Source: Pontibacter akesuensis (GTDB taxonomy: Bacteria > Bacteroidota > Bacteroidia > Cytophagales > Hymenobacteraceae). Taken from it: a stretch of DNA of 64,000 nucleotides. The DNA is taken from NCBI RefSeq assembly GCF_001611675.1, contig NZ_CP014766.1, positions 2,108,001-2,172,000 on the forward strand, written 5' to 3'. A program made the position numbers and the translations under genes. The notes beneath the pieces were generated by a model, which had not been told where the DNA came from, did not search any database, and saw only the letters and a program-made list of their open reading frames with translations. Below are positions 8,210 through 14,980 of the stretch, piece by piece; position 1 is the first letter of the stretch; the number at the start of each line of letters is the position of its first letter.

Positions 8210-9310
8210 ATGGTGGAATTAAAAGAAGTTGAACTGAAAAAAGACAAGTCAGTCTTCGATCAGATTGGAGAACACAACCACGAGAAGGTTGTTTTCTGTC
8301 ATGACAAAGAAACTGGCTTGAAGGCTATCATCGGTATCCACAATACCGTACTAGGTCCGGCGCTTGGCGGTACCCGCATGTGGTCTTACGCCTCTGAGGC
8401 CGAGGCCCTTGACGACGTGCTGCGTCTGTCGAGAGGTATGACCTATAAGGCTGCCATCTCAGGTCTGAACCTGGGCGGCGGTAAAGCGGTGATCATCGGT
8501 GATGCCAAAAAAGATAAAAACGAAGCCTTGCTTCGTAAGTTCGGCCGATTTGTAAAAAACCTGAACGGGGCCTATATCACTGCCGAGGACGTGGGAATGA
8601 CCACCAAGGACATGGAGTACATCAAAATGGAGACAGATCACGTTTCCGGCCTGCCTGAGTCTATGGGCGGCAGTGGCGACCCGTCTCCGGTGACAGCTTA
8701 CGGTACCTACATGGGTATGAAAGCAGCTGCCAAGCGTGCCTTTGGTTCTGATTCGCTTTCAGGCAAGAAAGTTTCTGTACAGGGTGTTGGCCACGTGGGT
8801 GGTTACCTGGTAGAGCTACTTGCCAAGGAGAACGCTGAGATATTTATCACCGACATCTACGAAGACCGCCTGCAGGAGATCTCCAAGAAATACAATGCCA
8901 AAGTGGTTAGCATGGATGAGATCTACGACCTGGACGTGGATATCTACTCGCCTTGCGCACTTGGTGGCACCATCAACGACAACACCATTGAGCGCCTGAA
9001 GTGCCAGGTAATTGCCGGCTGCGCCAACAACCAGCTGCGCGATGAGAACGTGCACGGACCGGCGTTGGTAGAGAAAGGTATCGTGTACGCGCCGGACTTC
9101 CTGATTAATGCAGGTGGTTTGATTAACGTGTACTCTGAGCTGATCGGCTACAACCGCGAAAGCGCCTACGCCCAGACTGAGCGTATCTATGGCTATACCC
9201 TGGATATCTTTGATCTCGCTGAACGTGAGGGAATCCATAACCAGGCGGCTGCCCTTAAAATGGCGAAGCAGCGCATTGAGCGCATCGGCAAAGTGCGTTC
9301 TACGTTCTAG
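8210..9310 (+). CDS. Leucine/branched-chain amino-acid dehydrogenase
   Basis: This 366-residue enzyme belongs to the Glu/Leu/Phe/Val dehydrogenase family and most resembles leucine dehydrogenase, which oxidatively deaminates branched-chain amino acids with NAD. Residues 50-60 carry GPALGGTRMW. The two family lysines are K80 (MTYK) and K92 (GGGK), 12 residues apart as in leucine dehydrogenases. The nucleotide-binding glycine motif is VQGVGHVGGYL (about 190-200). It is preceded by a clean promoter and followed by a terminator, so it is a single-gene unit. Two further family members lie at 19030 and 32072. The subfamily call is likely but not proven. Confidence 0.9.
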   Translation: MVELKEVELKKDKSVFDQIGEHNHEKVVFCHDKETGLKAIIGIHNTVLGPALGGTRMWSYASEAEALDDVLRLSRGMTYKAAISGLNLGGGKAVIIGDAKKDKNEALLRKFGRFVKNLNGAYITAEDVGMTTKDMEYIKMETDHVSGLPESMGGSGDPSPVTAYGTYMGMKAAAKRAFGSDSLSGKKVSVQGVGHVGGYLVELLAKENAEIFITDIYEDRLQEISKKYNAKVVSMDEIYDLDVDIYSPCALGGTINDNTIERLKCQVIAGCANNQLRDENVHGPALVEKGIVYAPDFLINAGGLINVYSELIGYNRESAYAQTERIYGYTLDIFDLAEREGIHNQAAALKMAKQRIERIGKVRSTF

Positions 9311-9338
9311 GTTAACTGCCAAGTATAAAATTGTAAAC

Positions 9339-9375
9339 CGGAAGTGCTGCATTAACCTGTGGCACTTCTGTTTTA
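9339..9375 (+). terminator. Terminator after leucine dehydrogenase
   Basis: CGGAAGTGCTGCA pairs with TGTGGCACTTCTG using two wobble pairs, followed by a TTTT run. The right arm contains the -33 position of the nusB promoter. Confidence 0.75.
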
Positions 9376-9388
9376 CATCGTACCTTTG
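9359..9388 (+). promoter_or_regulatory. nusB promoter
   Basis: A perfect TACCTTTG box at 9381-9388, with GTG (imperfect TTG) exactly 19 bp upstream at 9359-9361. Confidence 0.6.
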
Positions 9389-9491
9389 CGGAACTTTAGC
9401 CCGCTTAGACTGCTTTAAGCACTAGTGAAAATTGCCGGGCGCTTGCCCACACCATTATAGTTTACCAAGAAACGCTCTTACATTTATTATT

Positions 9492-10664
9492 ATGCTCAAC
9501 CGCAGAACCCTACGAATCAAAGCAATGCAGGCCATCTATGCCTATCAGCAAGCCGTAGGTTCAGATTATCTGCTGGCTTTAGACCAGATTAGCGACGATT
9601 TCGCCCCTGACCTTAACTCCATGGAGGTGCAGGACAGAAAGCTGCTCGAAGGCAAAAAGCAAATGGCCACGCTCATGTTTAAGGAGTGGTACGAAACACA
9701 GCAGTTCGACGAAGAGGGAGCCGACAAAGAGGCCATTAGCGCGGTGAACAGAGCAATTGCCTCTTACAACAACGCCGTTAAGAAAGACCTGAAGTACTAC
9801 GGCAACCAGATGCTGAGTGCGGTGGAGCGCATCTACGACCACTACCTGGGCACCCTGCAGATACTGGAGGTGCTGCTGAGTCTGATAGAGGAGGAGGAAG
9901 AGAAGAAAGCCAGCCGCTTTACCGCATCCGAAGGCCCGGACCTAAAAAACTTCCTGCAGAACACCTTGGTGCGCCGCCTGCTCCAGAGCAAATCTTACCA
10001 GGATGGCATCATCCGCCGGAACATCAGCTGGGGCTCCGACATCAGCGAAATCCGCGCGGTATACAAAAACATTCTGAAGCAGGACGAAACGTTCCTGAAC
10101 TACCTGCAACTGCCTGCGCCAACCCCGGAAGACGACCTGGAGGTGGTGAAACATATTTTCAAAAACATTATCTTTAAAGAAAAAAACTTACAATCTTTGT
10201 TTGAGGAGCAAGATCTGAACTGGGTGGAGAACAAATCCATCGTAAAGAGCCTTGTAAACAAAACAGTAAAGATTTTTGGCGAAGAGGCAGCCGAAGAGCA
10301 GCAGCTACTGGACCTGTCGGCCAATTGGGAAGACGATAAGGCTTTCTTCGAAGATTTATACTTCCAGACACTCGGGGAGGACGAGAAGTATGAGCACATG
10401 ATTGCGGCCAGTGTGAAGAACTGGGACGTGGAGCGCGTGGCCCTGCTGGACAAGATCATACTTAAGATGGCACTCTGCGAAATGCACATCTTCCGCAGCA
10501 TACCGGTAAAGGTATCCATCAACGAGTACATCGAGATCTCGAAGCTGTACAGTACTCCCAAGAGCAAGCAGTTCATTAACGGTGTGCTGGACAAGATGGC
10601 CCAGGAGCTCATCACAAGCGGCGAAATCCGTAAGTCGGGCCGTGGCCTGATCGACAACAAGTAA
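9492..10664 (+). CDS. nusB: Transcription antitermination protein NusB (large Bacteroidota form)
   Basis: NusB binds boxA RNA with S10 and promotes antitermination of rRNA operons. The 390-residue product starts MLNRRTLRIKAMQAIYAYQQ, typical of the Bacteroidota form, which is about twice the size of E. coli NusB. The conserved NusB domain is at the C-terminus (about 280-385: LLDKIILKMALCEM, then IPVKVSINEYIEISK). ATG 9492 is preferred over an upstream in-frame codon at 9432. It is followed by ytxH and isocitrate dehydrogenase on the same strand. Confidence 0.92.
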   Translation: MLNRRTLRIKAMQAIYAYQQAVGSDYLLALDQISDDFAPDLNSMEVQDRKLLEGKKQMATLMFKEWYETQQFDEEGADKEAISAVNRAIASYNNAVKKDLKYYGNQMLSAVERIYDHYLGTLQILEVLLSLIEEEEEKKASRFTASEGPDLKNFLQNTLVRRLLQSKSYQDGIIRRNISWGSDISEIRAVYKNILKQDETFLNYLQLPAPTPEDDLEVVKHIFKNIIFKEKNLQSLFEEQDLNWVENKSIVKSLVNKTVKIFGEEAAEEQQLLDLSANWEDDKAFFEDLYFQTLGEDEKYEHMIAASVKNWDVERVALLDKIILKMALCEMHIFRSIPVKVSINEYIEISKLYSTPKSKQFINGVLDKMAQELITSGEIRKSGRGLIDNK

Positions 10665-10731
10665 GCGCCACACGCCAGCGGCGGCCTTTGTGCCGGAATC
10701 TCCGTAGAAGAGGAAAAAATTGTACCCGACT

Positions 10732-10747
10732 TTTAAGTATACTTAAA
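10732..10747. promoter_or_regulatory. 16-bp perfect palindrome upstream of ytxH
   Basis: TTTAAGTATACTTAAA is a perfect 16-bp palindrome that ends 2 bases before the ytxH ATG. It consists of two overlapping AAGTATA words in opposite directions, and could be an operator. Confidence 0.5.
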
Positions 10748-10749
10748 CT

Positions 10750-11055
10750 ATGAGCAAAAAGACAAATACAATATTGGCTTTCGCTTCAGGTGCCGCCGTT
10801 GGTGCCGTTGCCGGCCTTCTGTTCGCCCCGGAAAAAGGAAGGGAAACGCGCTACTGGCTGAGTTACCGGCTGGAAAAATACCGTGACACCCTCTCTGACC
10901 TGCTGGAGCAGCTGATTGCACGCGGAGAAAACATGCCAATGTCTGCTAAGACCGAGGGGCAGCGGGTAATACAGGATGCTAAAGAAAAAGCTGAGAAGCT
11001 GCTGGGCGATGTAGACTCACTGATAAACGAAATTAATAGCAGGAAAGAACTATAA
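10750..11055 (+). CDS. YtxH domain protein
   Basis: This is a small 101-residue membrane-associated protein of the YtxH family. Residues 8-26 are a Gly/Ala-rich hydrophobic stretch followed by LLFAPEKGRETR, the family signature, and then an amphipathic helical region with charged residues. Family members are linked to stress and envelope functions but have no defined activity. The gene begins 2 bases after a 16-bp palindrome and ends 2 bases before the isocitrate dehydrogenase start, so the two are probably cotranscribed. Confidence 0.88.
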   Translation: MSKKTNTILAFASGAAVGAVAGLLFAPEKGRETRYWLSYRLEKYRDTLSDLLEQLIARGENMPMSAKTEGQRVIQDAKEKAEKLLGDVDSLINEINSRKEL

Positions 11056-11057
11056 GC

Positions 11058-12056
11058 ATGAGACAAGTAACCCTTATACCCGGCGACGGGATAGGCCCTG
11101 AAATAACCGAGGCTGTAAAAGCCATATTCGCTGCTGCCAACGTTCCCGTTACCTGGGATGAAGAAAACGCTGGCCAGACAACCTTTGAAGCCATGGGCGA
11201 GCTGATTCCGGCTTCGCTGATCGCCTCTCTTAAAAAGAACACCGTAGCCCTGAAAGGCCCGATCACCACACCTGTTGGCAAAGGCTTTAAAAGTGTAAAT
11301 GTGCAGTTGCGCCAGATGTTCGACCTGTACTCCAACGTGCGGCCGGCTAAAACGACAAAGGGCGTGAACACCCGGTTCGAGAACGTAAACTCGGTGCTGT
11401 TCCGCGAGAACACCGAAGGCCTTTACGCTGGCCTGGAGATGTTTGACGAGCGCCTGCAGATCTCCGACTCGGTGGCACGCGTAACCCGCGTTGGCTGCGA
11501 AAAGATTATTCGTGCTGCCTTTGTGTATGCCGACAAGCACGGCTGCAAAAAAGTAACCGCAGTGCATAAGGCAAACATCCTGAAGAGCGCCGGCGCTTTG
11601 TTCCTGGGCGTCTTCAACGAGATTGCGAAAGAGTACCCGAATATACAGGCAGACGACAAGATTATCGATAACATGTGCATGCAGCTGGTGGCTAAGCCGG
11701 AGCAGTTCGATGTGATCGTGACAACAAACCTGTTCGGCGATATCCTGTCTGACCTTTGCGCCGGTTTGGTTGGCGGGTTGGGTGTGGTAGCCGGAGCCAA
11801 CATCGGCGATGAAATGGCTATTTTTGAGGCAGTGCACGGCTCTGCACCGGATATTGCTGGCAAGGGAATTGCTAACCCTACAGCGTTACTGCGTTCAGCT
11901 ATCATGATGTTGCACCACCTGGACATGAAAGACGAGGCAAACCGCATTGAGGCGGCTTTGGAGGCCACACTGGCTAACAAAGAAGAGTGCACCGGCGACC
12001 TGGGTGGAAAGGCGGGCACCATGGAGTTTGCGCAGAACATTATCGCAAAACTTTAA
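11058..12056 (+). CDS. NAD-dependent isocitrate dehydrogenase family enzyme
   Basis: This 332-residue enzyme is in the isocitrate/isopropylmalate dehydrogenase family and would oxidise a 2R-hydroxyacid and decarboxylate it. It has the N-terminal LIPGDGIGPE motif (residues 6-15), the substrate loop RENTEGLYAG (about 115-124), the metal/cofactor region NLFGDILSDLCAGLVGG (about 224-240) and the GSAPDIAGKGIANP motif near 260. Length and pattern fit the short NAD-isocitrate dehydrogenase rather than LeuB, and no leu genes are nearby. The gene starts 2 bases after ytxH. Confidence 0.88.
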   Translation: MRQVTLIPGDGIGPEITEAVKAIFAAANVPVTWDEENAGQTTFEAMGELIPASLIASLKKNTVALKGPITTPVGKGFKSVNVQLRQMFDLYSNVRPAKTTKGVNTRFENVNSVLFRENTEGLYAGLEMFDERLQISDSVARVTRVGCEKIIRAAFVYADKHGCKKVTAVHKANILKSAGALFLGVFNEIAKEYPNIQADDKIIDNMCMQLVAKPEQFDVIVTTNLFGDILSDLCAGLVGGLGVVAGANIGDEMAIFEAVHGSAPDIAGKGIANPTALLRSAIMMLHHLDMKDEANRIEAALEATLANKEECTGDLGGKAGTMEFAQNIIAKL

Positions 12057-12072
12057 TTATAGTATCCATACC

Positions 12073-12618
12073 ATGAAAAAGAACCTATTTTTAGCAGCAG
12101 GCCTGGCAGTGGCGCTATTCGCCACAAGCTGCGACAGCAATAACGCAGGCAACGACACCGTAGCGGTAGTAAACGAAACAGCAGCCGAGGCTCCTGTTGA
12201 GACCGTTGAGAACCCAAACGTAGTAGCGACAGCAGGCAGCGAGGCAACGCCAAGTGAGAATGCAGCCGTGATGAACTTTGAGCAGACCGAGTATGACTTC
12301 GGCTCAATTAAACAGGGCGAGACAGTGGAGCACACATTTGAGTTTACTAACACCGGTAAAACTCCGCTTATCATCGAGAACGCTTCGGCTACCTGCGGTT
12401 GCACTGCCCCTGACTGGACGCGTACCCCGGTGGCGCCAGGCGATAAAGGCTTTGTTGCCGTTAAGTTTAACAGCACCGGCAAAGTAGGCCAGCAGCAGCC
12501 AACGGTTACCATTCGTGCTAACACAGAGCCCAACATAGTGAAGGTGTCTATGAAGGGCAACGTAGAGGCAGGCGGCATTCCGACTGCCGGAGCCGATGGC
12601 CCTGTGCGTCGCAACTAA
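12073..12618 (+). CDS. DUF1573 lipoprotein
   Basis: This 181-residue protein starts with a lipoprotein signal peptide whose lipobox is ATSC (Cys 20-21), so it is expected in the outer or inner membrane. After an Asn/Ala/Glu linker, residues about 65-165 form the DUF1573 domain (Ig-like) with the typical TCGCTAPDW and PGDKGFVAVKFNSTGKVG motifs. The family has no known catalytic role and may bind other envelope components. The start ATG at 12073 is chosen because the signal peptide begins there. It is in a run of same-strand genes leading to yajC. Confidence 0.88.
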   Translation: MKKNLFLAAGLAVALFATSCDSNNAGNDTVAVVNETAAEAPVETVENPNVVATAGSEATPSENAAVMNFEQTEYDFGSIKQGETVEHTFEFTNTGKTPLIIENASATCGCTAPDWTRTPVAPGDKGFVAVKFNSTGKVGQQQPTVTIRANTEPNIVKVSMKGNVEAGGIPTAGADGPVRRN

Positions 12619-12660
12619 GCCATACTTTCACAGCGCATCAACAGAAACACACCCCACAAC

Positions 12661-12969
12661 ATGAACAATATACTCCTTCAAGCGCCGGACGCGGGCATGC
12701 TGCCTCAGCTGCTTATGTTCGGCGCCATTATCCTCGTTTTCTACTTCTTTATGATTCGCCCGCAGCAGAAAAAGGCGCGCGACCAGAAGAAGTTCCGCGA
12801 GGAGCTGTCTAAGGGCATGGCTATCGTAACGATAGGTGGCATGCACGGCAAACTGGTGGCAATAGACGATGAATTTATAACGTTAGAGGTAGACCGGGGC
12901 GTTCGCCTTGTGTTTGACAAAACTGCTGTCTCCATGGAAGCTACCATGCGGATGCAAAAAGTGCAGTAA
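12661..12969 (+). CDS. yajC: Preprotein translocase subunit YajC
   Basis: This is a 102-residue accessory subunit of the SecDF-YajC translocase. It has one transmembrane helix (about 12-34) followed by the family motif YFFMIRPQQKKARDQKKFRE and the GGMHGKLVAIDDEFITLEV beta-rich region. The ATG is clear. It precedes ybbR and coaE on the same strand, an arrangement that suggests one operon. Confidence 0.95.
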   Translation: MNNILLQAPDAGMLPQLLMFGAIILVFYFFMIRPQQKKARDQKKFREELSKGMAIVTIGGMHGKLVAIDDEFITLEVDRGVRLVFDKTAVSMEATMRMQKVQ

Positions 12970-13010
12970 CATTGGCATTTGAGGGAGCCAAAAATATAGT
13001 ACTATGGTTC

Positions 13011-13946
13011 ATGAGGCCATTTCAGCCGAGAACAAGACAATACTGGACAATAGTATTGTTTTGTTTTCTGGCGGCCTCTACTTTCTGGCTCCTGAATGCC
13101 CTTAACAAAAGCTACTCCACACAAACCACCTATCCCATCCGGTTTGTATATGATTCAAATCAGCTTGTTCCGATAAAGCCGCTGCCTGAGGAGGTAAGTA
13201 TTAACGTAACGGGCCGGGGATGGAAGCTGCTGCGCAAGAGCCTGATGCTAGAGGTGCAGCCAGCCGAAATCTACATCCGCAATCTTCCCCGCAACAACTT
13301 TATACTTGGCTCGGCCCTGCGCCCTGCCCTCGTAAACGTGCTCGATGGCCTCGAACTGAACTTCGTGGTAACCGATTCCATTAATTTCGATTTTGACCCT
13401 AAAATACAGAAGCGCGTAGCCTTGCGGCTTGATCCTACCCAAACCCTCACAAACAACCAGCATGTGATCGTGGGCCCTGTGAGCATTTCCCCGGATTCAC
13501 TTACCCTGACCGGGCCAGCCTCGCTTATCGACAGCTTGCCAGACCCGTTCCTGTTGCGCCTGCCAGACCAGGCCCTGACAGCGCCTGCTGACGTAGCCGT
13601 GCCCATCAACTACGACTACAAATCGTTAGTGAGCTCAGATGTGGAGGAGGCGCGCGTGAAAGTGAACGTAAAGGCACTGGTGCCGGAAGAGCGACAGGTG
13701 CTGCCACAACTGATAAACGTACCGGAGCGGCAGGCGCTGAACCTGCGGCCGCCCATTATGGTGGTGCGCTACCAGGTGCTGCAGGACTCGGTGGCGCTGC
13801 TGAACCGCGAGGCGTTTAAAGTGGTGCTGGATTATAAGAAGTTTAATCCCATTGACTCCACACTGGTGCCGGAACTGGTGCAAAAGCCACGGGGCATCCG
13901 TAATGTGCGGGTATGGCCGGAGCGCATTAAGGTGAACATACGCTAA
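13011..13946 (+). CDS. YbbR-like membrane-anchored protein
   Basis: This protein has one N-terminal transmembrane segment (about 12-32 from the ATG start) and then a large extracytoplasmic region with YbbR-type beta repeats of the form VxNLP/VTGP, for example EVSINVTGRGW, VGPVSISPDSLTLTGPASLIDSL and INVPERQALNLRPP. YbbR proteins in other bacteria regulate c-di-AMP cyclase, but here no such gene is adjacent. A TTG at 12972, two bases after the yajC stop, is in frame and would add 13 residues; either start is possible. Its stop overlaps the coaE start by one base (TAATG). Confidence 0.82.
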   Translation: MRPFQPRTRQYWTIVLFCFLAASTFWLLNALNKSYSTQTTYPIRFVYDSNQLVPIKPLPEEVSINVTGRGWKLLRKSLMLEVQPAEIYIRNLPRNNFILGSALRPALVNVLDGLELNFVVTDSINFDFDPKIQKRVALRLDPTQTLTNNQHVIVGPVSISPDSLTLTGPASLIDSLPDPFLLRLPDQALTAPADVAVPINYDYKSLVSSDVEEARVKVNVKALVPEERQVLPQLINVPERQALNLRPPIMVVRYQVLQDSVALLNREAFKVVLDYKKFNPIDSTLVPELVQKPRGIRNVRVWPERIKVNIR

Positions 13947-14542
13947 TGTTGAAAGTAGGCATAACCGGCGGCATTGGTGTGGGCAAAACGATTGTCACGC
14001 GTATGTTTGCGCTGCTGGGCGTGCCCGTCTACGATTCTGATGCCCGCGCCAAATGGGTAATGCGCCACAACCCGGACCTGCAGCAGGAACTGCTTGCCAC
14101 CTATGGCGCAGCAACATTTACCCAAGCCGGTGAGCTGGACCGCACCTACCTGGCCAGCCAGGTATTCAATAACCCTGAAAAGTTAGCGCAACTCAACAGC
14201 CTCGTGCACCCCCACGTTCGCCGTGATTTCGAAAGCTGGGCCGCTGCTCAGGCTGGTAAACCCTACGTGCTGAAGGAGGCGGCGCTGATGTATGAGTCTG
14301 AGGCGTGGAAACAGATGGACCAGATCATTACGGTGTCAGCCCCTCTAGAGCTTCGCCTGAAGCGGCTGCTGCTGCGCGATACCCACCGCACCGAGGCCGA
14401 CATCACCGCCATCATAGCCAAGCAACTAAGCGAGGAGGAGAAAATCAGCCGCGCCCACCACGTCATCTACAACGATGATAGGCAACTACTCATCCCACAG
14501 GTGCTAACGCTGCACCAGCACTTCCTTTTGGCAAAAGCCTAA
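13946..14542 (+). CDS. coaE: Dephospho-CoA kinase
   Basis: CoaE phosphorylates dephospho-CoA in the last step of coenzyme A synthesis. The 198-residue protein has its P-loop at residues 8-15 as GGIGVGKT; the family usually has GGIGSGKS. It also has VPVYDSDARAKWVM and the lid-type sequence LLLRDTHRTEADI. The gene overlaps the ybbR stop by one base, so it is translationally coupled. No terminator is clear before the tRNA region. Confidence 0.95.
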   Translation: MLKVGITGGIGVGKTIVTRMFALLGVPVYDSDARAKWVMRHNPDLQQELLATYGAATFTQAGELDRTYLASQVFNNPEKLAQLNSLVHPHVRRDFESWAAAQAGKPYVLKEAALMYESEAWKQMDQIITVSAPLELRLKRLLLRDTHRTEADITAIIAKQLSEEEKISRAHHVIYNDDRQLLIPQVLTLHQHFLLAKA

Positions 14543-14685
14543 GATCAGAAAAAGGTTTATTGCTGCATGCACCTGTTTTGTTGAGAAGCAGGCAGTGGCC
14601 ATACTACGCTCAGGGTGCCGCCGTTGTAAGTATAGATGAAGACCTTAAGAAGCTGAAAAGACGGCCGTTAGAAAAGTATGGACAT

Positions 14686-14716
14686 AAAAAAAGGACAACT
14701 TTTACGTTGTCCTTTT
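14686..14716 (-). terminator. Terminator of tRNA-Val
   Basis: On the minus strand AAAAGGACAAC pairs with GTTGTCCTTTT and continues into a T run. It lies directly downstream of the tRNA 3' end. Confidence 0.85.
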
Positions 14717-14717
14717 G

Positions 14718-14792
14718 TGGGGCGTACTGGATTCGAACCAGTGACCCCCTGCTTGTAAGGCAGGTGCTCTGAACCAGCTGAGCTAACACCCC
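14718..14792 (-). tRNA. tRNA-Val (anticodon TAC)
   Basis: A 75-nt cloverleaf reads on the minus strand. The acceptor stem is GGGGTGT with ACGCCCC (one T:G) and discriminator A, the D-arm is GCTC...GAGC, the anticodon stem is CCTGC/GCAGG with loop CTTACAA giving anticodon TAC, and the T-arm is ACTGG-TTCGAAT-CCAGT. CCA is not encoded. It has its own promoter (14834-14863) and terminator and lies between two plus-strand genes. Confidence 0.97.
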
Positions 14793-14833
14793 TTTTTTTG
14801 TTTCCGTTGACCTTTTGTCCCCGTTTGATGATG

Positions 14834-14863
14834 CAAATATGGGGCATATTTTTTTAACTGCAA
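14834..14863 (-). promoter_or_regulatory. tRNA-Val promoter
   Basis: On the minus strand, TTG (14863-14861), exactly 19 bp, then CATATTTG (14841-14834; 7 of 8 to TAnnTTTG). It lies 41 bp upstream of the tRNA. Confidence 0.7.
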
Positions 14864-14980
14864 AACAATGGGTGAAAATTTCTTTAAATTTTTTTTCTGC
14901 CCACTTTGCCTCTTGTCGGAGCGTTATAACTGCAGTACCTTTAGGTTTTATAAGATGCTATAAATCTGAACATTCGCCCA

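Noticed and set aside
14560..14772. A 70-codon open frame between coaE and the AsmA gene
   Set aside because: It runs through the tRNA-Val gene on the other strand and ends in the well-known spurious tRNA translation (GAYWIRTSDPLLVRQ); no conserved content.
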